Below, in pieces: positions 41,482-49,906 of a stretch of DNA of 64,000 nucleotides. The position numbers and the translations under genes are program-made. The stretch covers positions 62,001-126,000 of the forward strand of contig CAJUAN010000002.1 in NCBI GenBank assembly GCA_910584715.1, written 5' to 3'. The notes below the pieces were generated by a model. The model had not been told where the DNA came from, searched no databases, and saw only the letters and a list, made by a program, of their open reading frames with translations. This stretch comes from an uncultured Oscillospiraceae bacterium (GTDB lineage: Bacteria; Bacillota; Clostridia; Oscillospirales; Ruminococcaceae). How positions within the stretch are numbered: the stretch's first letter is position 1; every line of letters begins with the position of its first letter.

Positions 41482-42965
41482 ATTACTTCAATTCCCGTAA
41501 AATAAAATGTAAGTATATCATAGTAGCTCCAGCCCTGCTTGGCAAGGATATTTGCGCCGTTCTGGCTCATGCCCACGCCGTGACCGTAGCCGTATGTAGT
41601 AAAGGTGAACTCCCCGTCGCTGTACCGAACGTCGAACGCCGCGCTTTTCAGCTTGTGACCCATAACGGTCTCGCGCAGCTTTTTACCCGAAATTGTTTTC
41701 TGTCCGTCGATAGAAATTTCATGTACGTAGTTGCCGTCTATGTAATTCAAAATTACAAGCCAATTGTATGGATTATTTGAAAGGGAAATTCCCAGCGAGT
41801 TTTCAAGCATACTTCTCATGCTGTTTTCGCTTACCCTCAGTGTAGAGCCGTAATTGGGATCCTCGCCCACATCAAAAGGACAGTACACGCTTTTCAAATA
41901 CGGAACGTTTCCTCCCCATACGTTTTTCGCGTCTGCTGTGTAGCCTGACGACGAAGCCATATAGACTGTCTGGGCAACGCTGCCGTTGTAGTAACAACAT
42001 ACTCCCCAGACCTCGGAAACAAGATTCTTGATCCTGTCCGGAGGATTCTTTTTGACCAGAACCGATGGTGTAAGACCATTTACGTTGTGATACTTCATAT
42101 AAGAATACGCCGCAACAGCCTGCGCCTTTATGGCCTCGTCTGAAAAGCTTGTTGACATTTCGTTGTTAACTATCTGACAGATTAGGTCGTAAGCGTTGAC
42201 CGTGTGGGTCGAACCGTTAAATTTTGCGGTAAAGGTCTCGCTTGTAGAAATATTTCCTCCTGCCGGAACGTCAACGGAAACCGCGGTATCCACAGTGGTT
42301 TCTTCCGTTTCCGTAATGCTCGTGAATAGTGCAAGAAAATCCGCGTCATCGTCGGCGAACGGCTGAAATTCTGTGTCCGTGATAAATTCCGTTTCAGCCT
42401 CTGTTTCCGTATCTGAGAATGCAGCGTCTAAATCGTTTGTATCCTCTATTTCGTCTAAATCTTCATCAGGAAGCTCTTCGCTTTCATCTTCGCCGTAAAC
42501 ATAATCCGATACATCATTTTCTTCTTTTTCCGCAGAAGCTGTTTCGGAAATTTCTGTTTGAGAATCATTTTCAGTCTCAGCTTCAGAGTTTTTCTCACCG
42601 CTTAAACTTCCGCCCGTGTTTCCTCCTGCGTAGTTCTTTTCGGAAACGGCAGCGGAGGCAATGTCTGTAGAGTCATTTTCATCAGAGCTTTCCGTCTCTG
42701 TTTCCAGAGGTTTTACAGGCTTTTTCGTCTGAGGAAGATATTCCCTGTCCGCGGAAGCGCTGCTTGCCCCCGTACTTTCGGATATGGTTTCTTCGCTGGA
42801 TCCCGCCGAATCCGAATCAAAGTTTCCCGCGGTTTCCTCCTCATAGTAGTATTCGGCGGAAATGGAGCTTGCGTCCACGTCCTCAACCATGCACAGCGCA
42901 AAAGTATAGAAAACGCCCACGGCAAGTATTGCCGCGATCCCTCCCAGAGTAGCTTTAAGCCTCAT
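41478..42965 (-). CDS. SpoIID/LytB-domain protein with long acidic linker
   Basis: About 495 residues: an N-terminal membrane anchor (LGGIAAILAVGVFYTFALCM), then about 215 residues of Ser/Thr/Glu/Asp-rich linker. A SpoIID domain follows (about 235-495) with ICQIVNNEMSTSFSDEAIKA, AQAVAAYSYMKYH and GYGHGVGMSQNGANILAKQG. SpoIID lytic transglycosylases cleave denuded glycan; the Glu in VNNEM is the likely catalytic one. Start 42965 is favoured by AAAGGAAGGGG; the open frame to 43031 runs into the sortase gene. It may be a vegetative cell-wall enzyme rather than a sporulation one, given the sortase context. Confidence 0.88.
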   Translation of the reverse strand: MRLKATLGGIAAILAVGVFYTFALCMVEDVDASSISAEYYYEEETAGNFDSDSAGSSEETISESTGASSASADREYLPQTKKPVKPLETETESSDENDSTDIASAAVSEKNYAGGNTGGSLSGEKNSEAETENDSQTEISETASAEKEENDVSDYVYGEDESEELPDEDLDEIEDTNDLDAAFSDTETEAETEFITDTEFQPFADDDADFLALFTSITETEETTVDTAVSVDVPAGGNISTSETFTAKFNGSTHTVNAYDLICQIVNNEMSTSFSDEAIKAQAVAAYSYMKYHNVNGLTPSVLVKKNPPDRIKNLVSEVWGVCCYYNGSVAQTVYMASSSGYTADAKNVWGGNVPYLKSVYCPFDVGEDPNYGSTLRVSENSMRSMLENSLGISLSNNPYNWLVILNYIDGNYVHEISIDGQKTISGKKLRETVMGHKLKSAAFDVRYSDGEFTFTTYGYGHGVGMSQNGANILAKQGWSYYDILTFYFTGIEVI

Positions 42966-43011
42966 GTTATCCCCTTCCTTTGGCTGAACGTCCTTAATGC
43001 TTAGTTTTGTT

Positions 43012-44058
43012 TTATCCGTTGTTTTCCACATATGTGCCGCCGTTGTACTTATAATATACGGCAGGCCATTTGGGATTGGGATTTACCGCAAAATTTGTGG
43101 TGTCAATATTTTCCGTGGTTTCTCCCGGGCGGAGCTTTCTGCCGATAATGACATGACGGGCGGGCTCCCACTCGTAGGAACAGGTGGAAAGCGTAATGAA
43201 CTTGTCATTTTCATTAATGTCGATACCGGTATGAAAATGGCTTCTTTCGTCAATTTCCTTCTTAAATGATTCAAAGGTATGTCCCTCTTCAAAATTGATG
43301 TAGTTCTGATAATCAAACACATAGCCGTTGTCGTGCTCTGGTTCGGTGTTGATTATAAATGAAGCGACGATGACGTAAGCGTTCTGTTCATATTTGTTGT
43401 CGAAGTATATAAACGGGTTCTGAAGCCAGTATTTGTAGTCCCACTTGTAGTAGTCAAGCTGACCGAACATGGTTCCGTCCCGCTGATTGTGACCGTAGAG
43501 AATGATGTTGTCCGACTGGAGATCGGAGTAATCGCTCACCACGTTGCGGCAGTCGGCAAATACAGTTCCGCACTGGCGCTTCTGACCGTAGATGTTGGTT
43601 TTCAGGTAAAGCTCGTTGTCTTTGCTCTGAACTACCGCTTCGTTAACCACTCCTGGAATGGAAACGTAACCTACATAATCGCTGTTAATGGCAAGCATTT
43701 CGTCTGCAAAAGGCAGGTTCACCAGCGGTTCTCTTACTATCTCGCCGTTTCCGTCCGTTTCCGCGGGCGCAGGATCTGAGTTTGAAGAACCTACCTGAGT
43801 CAGGTTATTGTAGACCTTGTAGCGTTCGCTGAGATTTTTCTGATTCTGCTTGGCTTCAAAGATGTGATAGAAATAAAGTCCCAGTACTATCGCGCAAACA
43901 ACCAGCGCGGCAATGGAAACAAGCGCAATAAGCTTGCTGATCACCTCGCCCGCCGAGTCTCCTTTCATGGGGATAAAGCTTTCGGCAAAACTCTTTTTCT
44001 TTTTTTTCTTCGGAGTTTTGTACCTTGGGTTTGCGCGGACCTCGTCCGACATAGACAT
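43012..44058 (-). CDS. class B-type sortase 4 of 4 (348 residues)
   Basis: A membrane transpeptidase-like protein: Lys-rich cytosolic N-terminus (KKKKKK), the motif FIPMKGDSAGEVISK (about 28-42), a membrane helix at about 43-64, then the outside sortase domain. The catalytic triad is visible: His190 in ILYGHNQRDGTMFG, Cys293 in TLSTCSYEW, Arg301 in ARHVIIGR. The Cys motif TLSTC is of class B type. It is last of the four, followed 46 bases later by the SpoIID gene. Sortases join surface proteins or pilins to the wall; no substrate with a sorting signal is in the window. Confidence 0.9.
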   Translation of the reverse strand: MSMSDEVRANPRYKTPKKKKKKSFAESFIPMKGDSAGEVISKLIALVSIAALVVCAIVLGLYFYHIFEAKQNQKNLSERYKVYNNLTQVGSSNSDPAPAETDGNGEIVREPLVNLPFADEMLAINSDYVGYVSIPGVVNEAVVQSKDNELYLKTNIYGQKRQCGTVFADCRNVVSDYSDLQSDNIILYGHNQRDGTMFGQLDYYKWDYKYWLQNPFIYFDNKYEQNAYVIVASFIINTEPEHDNGYVFDYQNYINFEEGHTFESFKKEIDERSHFHTGIDINENDKFITLSTCSYEWEPARHVIIGRKLRPGETTENIDTTNFAVNPNPKWPAVYYKYNGGTYVENNG

Positions 44059-44127
44059 TTTAGGATCATCCTTTCCGTTTTGAGTTCATACACATATATA
44101 TTTATTTATGTACCTGTTACAGATGTT

Positions 44128-46017
44128 TTATCCGGCAGTCACTGTTTCGGAGGAGCCGTCCTCCGATTCATGAGGAGGAGCTGTTTCGGCAGGAGAGGTA
44201 TCCGTATCATCGGGCTTTTTCGGTTTCGTGTTTACCCTGGTGGCAGTCTCGCCGTTTTCGGAAGTTTCCTCCGCTTCGGAAACACCGGAAGTTTCGGAAT
44301 TTTTGGATTTTTTCCGTGTGATCTCTTCAAGTCCCGATGTTTCAGAACCGCTATTTTGCGTTGTTTCTGCCGTTTCCGTTTTAGTTTTCTTTTTCTTTTT
44401 GGACGTGCTTTCCGCTGTTTCTTCCTCTGGATCTTCGGGTACCGTTGTCGCTTCCGTTTCCGTCGGTTCGGAGGATTCCGTGGTTTCAGCGGGTCTGCGA
44501 GTGCTGTGAACGGCAGTTTCCAGAAAACCGTTTCCGGCTGTTTCTTCGTCATCATCGTCGTCAAGGAATTCCTCATCAGATGCAGAGGTCTCCCCCGACA
44601 TGATCGCTTCCCAGTCCACTCCTCTGGCGTAGGGATTAAGGTAAGTTTCCGAAAAATCGTAGTCGTCAATAGTTTCGCCATCACGGAGCATTCTTGCGAA
44701 TACTACAAATCTTGAATTGGAAAACTCGTTTGAACAGGTGGACAGGCACAAAAGCTTGTCGCCGTATTCCACGTCTACCGGAGAAATTATCTGGTTTCTC
44801 TCATACACCATATCCATGTACCAGTCAAAAGTAGCTTCGTCAGCCATTGTCTCAATGTAGTCCTGATAGTGGAACACCTCGCCGTTGCTGTCCTGCTTTT
44901 CAAGCGCGTTAGTAACGAAAAAGCCATAAATAAGGTATTCGTAGGTCGTGCTTTCGGTGCTGAACCGAACCACGGGATTTTCCTCATAGAACTCCACATT
45001 CTGCTTGTAGTTTTTCAGGCTTCCGAACATTGTAAGATCCTCCTGGTTGTGTCCGTAGAATACAATGTTCGGGGAAATATAGTCGTCGCTGAAAGTGCAC
45101 CTGTAGTCCATGAAGATAGCTCCGGCCTTATTTGTGCCGCCTCGGACAGAATGGGTCAAATAGTATTCGTTGTCCTCGCCCTTTACCACCGGATCCGCTA
45201 TCTCGCAGCCGCTCAGCTCCAGGTATCCCACATAGTCCTTGTTGATATTCTTATAGTACTCTGCTACGGTAACGCGGTGCTCTGCTTTTTCTTCCTCGGT
45301 GGGAGCAATTTCAACAACGTTTCCGTTGGTGTCGATAATAGTTTGAGCCGTGGTTACGATTATCTCCTTGTCCTTTTCCTTCTCATCCACCGCTTGTTTC
45401 GACTGAACTAAGGTGCTGACAAGCATACAGCCCGCGCCGACAAAAACGGCAACCGCGGCAATGAAAATTATTTTCCTTATGATCTCCCAGACGCTGTCGC
45501 CCTTCCACGGAAATATCGCTTTTAGAAATCTTTTGAAAATACTTTCATTGAATTCCTTATCAATATCATTATCGCTTGTATCGTTTGTTTCCATCTCATT
45601 TCCGTTATTCATTTCCGTTTCTGAGTTTGAAATTTGAGAAATTTCCGTTTCCTTTTTTGTTTCCGGTTTATTTCCGATATTTTCTTTTGCGTTTGCCAAA
45701 CTCTCGTAAATCGTGTCGCTGCAAGGAAAATCGGATTCTTCGCTTTCGGATACGCGGCCGCTGTCAAAGATTTCCGACACGGTTTCCGCAACTTCAAGTG
45801 ATTCCCATTCGGATTTGTCAGCAATAGTTATATCCGAGCCGGAAGCCTCCTCAGGATCATCTTCGAGAGTATCAGTCTCCATTTCAACGCTGTCGGAAAT
45901 ATCATCATTTGCAGAAATTTCCTCCGTTTCTGTATCGGGATTGTCCGGTTTATCGGACGGAAAATATTCTCCCATCAGATCGTTTACCGTATAATTTTTT
46001 TTATTGGTATCAGACAT
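44128..46017 (-). CDS. class B-type sortase 3 of 4 with long terminal extensions (629 residues)
   Basis: More than twice the usual sortase length. About 160 acidic, low-complexity residues precede the membrane helix (about 183-205) and would be cytosolic. The sortase domain has His323 (VFYGHNQEDLTMFG), Cys428 (LSTCSNEFSNSRF) and Arg436. About 150 further residues rich in Ser, Thr, Glu and Lys follow, including DDDDDEE and KKKKKTK. The juxtamembrane motif is IFPWKGDSVWEIIRK. Start 46017 has GAGGT nine bases upstream; the frame is open to 46038. The extensions may bind partners or span the wall; their role is unknown. Confidence 0.88.
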   Translation of the reverse strand: MSDTNKKNYTVNDLMGEYFPSDKPDNPDTETEEISANDDISDSVEMETDTLEDDPEEASGSDITIADKSEWESLEVAETVSEIFDSGRVSESEESDFPCSDTIYESLANAKENIGNKPETKKETEISQISNSETEMNNGNEMETNDTSDNDIDKEFNESIFKRFLKAIFPWKGDSVWEIIRKIIFIAAVAVFVGAGCMLVSTLVQSKQAVDEKEKDKEIIVTTAQTIIDTNGNVVEIAPTEEEKAEHRVTVAEYYKNINKDYVGYLELSGCEIADPVVKGEDNEYYLTHSVRGGTNKAGAIFMDYRCTFSDDYISPNIVFYGHNQEDLTMFGSLKNYKQNVEFYEENPVVRFSTESTTYEYLIYGFFVTNALEKQDSNGEVFHYQDYIETMADEATFDWYMDMVYERNQIISPVDVEYGDKLLCLSTCSNEFSNSRFVVFARMLRDGETIDDYDFSETYLNPYARGVDWEAIMSGETSASDEEFLDDDDDEETAGNGFLETAVHSTRRPAETTESSEPTETEATTVPEDPEEETAESTSKKKKKTKTETAETTQNSGSETSGLEEITRKKSKNSETSGVSEAEETSENGETATRVNTKPKKPDDTDTSPAETAPPHESEDGSSETVTAG

Positions 46018-46067
46018 AAAAGCAAACCTCGGTTTCAATATGGTTCCGATGCTTTGGTACCGCCGCT

Positions 46068-47060
46068 TTACCTGCTGTAAATGTAGCTGTAGTCCGGTTC
46101 GAGCATATCCTCGTTGATAGCCGCCTTGGAAACGTCTACCTCGGGGCTTTCGCCGTCGCGGACGCGTCTGCCTATCACCACAAATCGGGACGGTTCAAAC
46201 TCGTTGGAACAAGTTGACAACGTAACAAACTTGTCGTCCTCGTTAAAATCCACGCCGGTATTTACAGCGGTCCTTGCAAGGATATTTTCCTTAAAGTCGG
46301 AAAAAGTCCTGTTTTTGTTGAAATTCACGTAGTTGTGGTAGTCAAAAACAACTCCGTCTCTGGTCTGGTAGGGTTCTACTTCGACGACAAACATTGCGAC
46401 AATCTTGTATGTATACTCTTCGTATAAATTACTGAATTTAAACGTAGGGTGATCGAGGTAAAAGTCAAAATTCTTTGTATTGTCCTTTTTTATCTTGTAT
46501 TTTTTCAGGGTACCGAACATAGTCTGATCAGCCTGATTGTGACCGTAAATAATGAGGTTGTCGCTCTGGTTCTTGTCGTAATCGTTTGCAATGCACCTGT
46601 AGTCTATATAGATCTGACCCGCAATATTTCTGTTTCCGTAAAAGTCCTTGTCGAGGTAGTACTCGTTGTTGTCCGTCTGGAGCACCACGTTGTTTATCTT
46701 TGTATCATCAACGGTTATCCAGCCTGCCACGTCGGGATTTTCGTTAAGAAGCTCCGTCATGCTGTCAAGCACCACAAGCGGAGGCGGTTCTGTCTCGGTA
46801 GTGGTCTCCTCGGTTTCGGGCGGGGAAGTTGTGGACTGGGTTATAACCGATATGGACGTGTGCATTTCCTGCTGCTTTTTGATATCGGCTTTGATCTTAG
46901 CCTGCTGAACGAAGTACCATGCAAGAACTATCAGCGCAACGACCAGTACGACGACTGAAACGTCTGTGACGATCTTGCGCGCAACGTCCGCACTTGAATC
47001 GCCTTTGCGCGGAATAAAGCTGTCCAGAAAGCTTTTTTTGTTGTTTTTATATCCTGCCAT
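46068..47060 (-). CDS. class B-type sortase 2 of 4 (330 residues)
   Basis: Same plan as its neighbours: motif FIPRKGDSSADVARK (about 15-29), membrane helix about 33-52, a Thr/Glu/Pro spacer (ETEETTTETEPPP), then the sortase domain. Triad: His174 (IIYGHNQADQTMFG), Cys284 (TLSTCSNEF), Arg292. The block LSTCSNEFEPSRFVV is identical to that of the sortase encoded just upstream, which suggests a fairly recent duplication. The ATG at 47060 follows AGGGG by nine bases; a TTG at 47069 is also in frame. Confidence 0.9.
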   Translation of the reverse strand: MAGYKNNKKSFLDSFIPRKGDSSADVARKIVTDVSVVVLVVALIVLAWYFVQQAKIKADIKKQQEMHTSISVITQSTTSPPETEETTTETEPPPLVVLDSMTELLNENPDVAGWITVDDTKINNVVLQTDNNEYYLDKDFYGNRNIAGQIYIDYRCIANDYDKNQSDNLIIYGHNQADQTMFGTLKKYKIKKDNTKNFDFYLDHPTFKFSNLYEEYTYKIVAMFVVEVEPYQTRDGVVFDYHNYVNFNKNRTFSDFKENILARTAVNTGVDFNEDDKFVTLSTCSNEFEPSRFVVIGRRVRDGESPEVDVSKAAINEDMLEPDYSYIYSR

Positions 47061-47136
47061 GACCAACAACCCCTATTAGAAGATAGATAGAAATAAGTAA
47101 ACAGAAATCAGAATAAGAAAACAAATGATGTGTATA

Positions 47137-48099
47137 TCACCGTCCGTAAATGACATTCCACTCAGGTTCTTTTGCACCTGCGTTCAGGTACGCCTGTGAA
47201 ACGTCCACGGAGGGGTCTTCGTCCTCGCGGACGCGCCTTGCGAACACTACGAATCGGGACGGTTCAAACTCGTTTGAACAGGTGGACAGGGTGAGAAACT
47301 TGTCTCCGTATTTCACGTCCACGGGGGTGATTATCTGCGTCCTAAGCATTATATTATCCATGAACGCGTTATAGTCCGCTTCGCTTTTGAAATCCAGATA
47401 ATTATGGTAATCAAAAATTACTCCGTCGCTTGTCTGGGATTCCAGCACAGGAGTAACGAAAAATGCGAAAATTTTGTAGGTATCCGTCCTGTAGTTGGAG
47501 CTGAACTGAATTACCGGGTGTTCCGAGTAATACTGTAAGTCTTTTTTGTAGTACCCTAAGTCGCCGAACATGGTTTTGTCCCGCTGGTTGTGACCGTACA
47601 GAACGATGTTGTCCGAACGCTTGTGAGCGTCCATAACGTTTCGGCTGTCCATAAAAATGGTGCCCGCCTTGTTTGAGCTTCCGTCAAAAGCCACTTTAAG
47701 ATAGTATTCGTTTCCGTCGCTGCCCGATCGGTGCACCACGGGCATGGAAATATTTGTATTGTCAATATGCACCCAGCCAACAGTGTCAGGATTGATCTTG
47801 ATCAGCTCCTTTGCGCTGTCGAGAAGCTCTCCGTCGTTGTCGCCGGGACTGATGTAAGTGTAGTAAAGGTCTTTAAGGGAGCTGTTGAGGAACTTGGCGC
47901 TCAGCGAAAGTCTTAGTTCGTTTCCGAGAATGGCAATGCAGCCGATCAGAACGAGAACTGCAAGCTGAGTAAAAAGCTTGCTTGCGACCTCCCTTGCGCC
48001 GTCCCCTCTCTGGATAAGCAGCCAGTGACCGCGTTTCTTTTTTTTCTTCGCCTTGACAGCTTTTTTGTAAGCTTTCTTGGCGCCGCCTGAAAGTGCCAT
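47137..48099 (-). CDS. class B-type sortase 1 of 4 (320 residues)
   Basis: First gene of the sortase operon. The N-terminus is strongly basic (KKAVKAKKKKKRGH), then LLIQRGDGAREVASK, a divergent form of the shared juxtamembrane motif, and a membrane helix about 44-62. Triad: His170 (VLYGHNQRDKTMFG), Cys274 (TLSTCSNEF), Arg282. GGAGG precedes the start, and a good promoter lies about 85 bases upstream. It would act on the cell surface; substrates are unknown. Confidence 0.9.
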   Translation of the reverse strand: MALSGGAKKAYKKAVKAKKKKKRGHWLLIQRGDGAREVASKLFTQLAVLVLIGCIAILGNELRLSLSAKFLNSSLKDLYYTYISPGDNDGELLDSAKELIKINPDTVGWVHIDNTNISMPVVHRSGSDGNEYYLKVAFDGSSNKAGTIFMDSRNVMDAHKRSDNIVLYGHNQRDKTMFGDLGYYKKDLQYYSEHPVIQFSSNYRTDTYKIFAFFVTPVLESQTSDGVIFDYHNYLDFKSEADYNAFMDNIMLRTQIITPVDVKYGDKFLTLSTCSNEFEPSRFVVFARRVREDEDPSVDVSQAYLNAGAKEPEWNVIYGR

Positions 48100-48180
48100 A
48101 GTAAAAAATATCCTCCGTTAAAGTACGGCAGGACGCATACGGTGTTCCGCCGAAATGCAGACATAAAAATCTACACTACT

Positions 48181-48209
48181 ATAATACACTATTTAATGCA
48201 ATTCGTCAA
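48181..48209 (-). promoter_or_regulatory. promoter of the sortase operon
   Basis: Minus-strand TTGACG (48204-48209), 17-base spacer, TATTAT (48181-48186). Between 48210 and the IS remnant at 48370 I see no gene. Confidence 0.75.
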
Positions 48210-48369
48210 GGAATTTCGACATATTTTATTACAAACGACAAAACATTTCATCTGATTTACACATTATCATCAAAATATCTGTGCTCAAGGAAAATCAAAT
48301 GACTGAAATTGGAAATTAAAAATCCGTCAAAACGTTAAAATAAAAAATCCCCCGCGGAAGTTGAACCGC

Positions 48370-48735
48370 TGAACCGCCCCAATTTGTGAGTACAGCACAA
48401 AAAGATCCTATGGTATATTAGATTAAGAAACAAACTGACTTCGCAATTCAAGCGGAGTCAGTTTTGTTTTTAGCTAAATACGCTGATGATTGTAAAAATA
48501 GATGTAATCGTATATGATCTCCTTGCTTCAACAAATGTTTTGATCTTCGTCCTGTAACTTCATTCCATTTTCAGGATAGATAAGAAATTTTCAGACAAAG
48601 CATTATCATATGGATTTCCGCGTTTTGACATTGACAGCGTTATGCTGTATGATTGAGTTAGCTTAAAATACGATTGTGAAGTGTATTGAAAGCCTTGGTC
48701 ACTGTGGAACTACAGCTCTCCGAGGATTTTTTACA
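48370..48735 (-). mobile_element. remnant of an IS3-family insertion sequence (orfB 3' part and one end)
   Basis: Minus-strand translation gives FHSDQGFQYTSQ, then SMSKRGNPYDNALSENFLSI, then LKME-stop, RTKIKTFVEAR, frameshift, IYDYIYFYNHQRI-stop-LKTKLTPLE. This is the C-terminal half of an IS3/IS150-type OrfB transposase, including the Asp of HSDQG and the catalytic Glu region of SENF, broken by two stops and a frameshift. TGAACCGCCCC at 48370-48380 has the form of an IS3-type terminal repeat. The 5' part, including orfA, is missing. Confidence 0.8.
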
Positions 48736-48737
48736 TA

Positions 48738-49145
48738 TCATGCTATAATCCATTTGCCGTTTTCATGTCTCATTGACAGCCACCAATCGCTTTTTTCCGC
48801 ACTCTCGTCGTCGTTGTAAACAGTCAGGTCGTAGTACACGATATGAATATACTGATTGTACTTTTCACGCCTGACAAAATCCGCTTTTGCATGAATTTTA
48901 TTATTGTCCTGCAAAATTGAAATAGCGGCTTTATCGTCTGCAAAATCTTTTTCCGACCTGTCGTGTCCGAAACAGGCTTGATAGCTGTTAAAATCGTCCC
49001 GCTCCAAAGCGGTGTAGTACTTGTCTATCAGCTTCATCTGTCCGCCGTAGTATCCGCTTGCGAACATCAAGACGACCGCCGCTGCCGCCGCGATAATGCA
49101 GAAAATTATTCCTGCAAGCTTGCCGAAAGTCATTTTTTTACTCAT
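48738..49145 (-). CDS. small membrane-anchored hypothetical protein
   Basis: About 135 residues: one N-terminal membrane helix (LAGIIFCIIAAAAAVVLMFA), then a small outside domain (KYYTALERDDFNSYQACFG; YDLTVYNDDESAEKSDWWLS; NGKWIIA). The pattern resembles NTF2-like accessory domains, but I cannot name a family. The start at 49145 follows AAAAGGAT. The C-terminus abuts the IS remnant; the protein end looks natural. It lies five bases after the next gene's stop, in the same operon. Confidence 0.65.
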   Translation of the reverse strand: MSKKMTFGKLAGIIFCIIAAAAAVVLMFASGYYGGQMKLIDKYYTALERDDFNSYQACFGHDRSEKDFADDKAAISILQDNNKIHAKADFVRREKYNQYIHIVYYDLTVYNDDESAEKSDWWLSMRHENGKWIIA

Positions 49146-49149
49146 AAGA

Positions 49150-49902
49150 TCAATCCTTTTCAAGAAGCGCGTTTATGCCGTCAAGGCTGCAAAAATCGTC
49201 GAGGCTGAATTTCGCCCAATATTCGGCATTATCGTATCTATACGGATAATAAATTTCCCCGCCGTTAATGTACATAACCGCCGTATTTTCATAATCGTCA
49301 AGATATTTGTACTCCACGGTGATTTTTGTCATGCCGCTAAGATCGGGCGTTTCGCGGTCGGTGTTTATGCCGTAAAGCTTGTCGGCTTCGCTGTTGAAGC
49401 TTCGTATTTCATCTTCGGAAAATACTTTTGTTACGCCGTTTTTCTCGCAGAACACAGAAACGTCATAAGTGTAGGTGTTCATATAGTGCGACAGCGCGTT
49501 AAGCTTTTCCGCGGTACGCTTTGAATAGTTTAGGTCAAGATTTTCGTCCACGGTAACATCGTATATCTCGGCAAAGGAAAAATCTCCGCAATCCCATTGT
49601 TCGGTGATAACTGTGCAGTTCCCCGGGAGAACCGGTCTGAATTTCCAGCCGAAATCAATAGCGACGGATGGAAAATACATACGGTCTATCTCTTCACATT
49701 CTATCAAAATCGTATTATCGGAAATAGTGTATTTTGCATAGCTTCCCATTGAGCCTGTGCCGCTGTAGACTATTTCAAGAAGTCCGTCGTCTTTTCCGAA
49801 AACGGCAGGGAGCTTTACAGCGGCGAAAATAATTAGGCATACGAAAATAACCGCGGCGATCGTAAGCAATGACTTCAAAACGACTTTTTTAATTTTGTCC
49901 AT
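49150..49902 (-). CDS. membrane-anchored hypothetical protein
   Basis: A 250-residue protein with one N-terminal membrane helix (about 10-31) and an outside domain without recognised motifs; SGTGSMGSYAKYTISDNTIL and VEYKYLDDYENTAVMYINGG are examples. Gene order places it directly behind ilvD (four-base gap) and ahead of another single-helix protein. Function unknown; it is probably an exported anchored protein. Confidence 0.65.
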   Translation of the reverse strand: MDKIKKVVLKSLLTIAAVIFVCLIIFAAVKLPAVFGKDDGLLEIVYSGTGSMGSYAKYTISDNTILIECEEIDRMYFPSVAIDFGWKFRPVLPGNCTVITEQWDCGDFSFAEIYDVTVDENLDLNYSKRTAEKLNALSHYMNTYTYDVSVFCEKNGVTKVFSEDEIRSFNSEADKLYGINTDRETPDLSGMTKITVEYKYLDDYENTAVMYINGGEIYYPYRYDNAEYWAKFSLDDFCSLDGINALLEKD

Positions 49903-49906
49903 TAAA

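Noticed and set aside
44228..44684. Basic or serine-rich frames overlapping the tail of the 629-residue sortase
   Set aside because: They are alternative readings of its low-complexity tail, without starts or domains.
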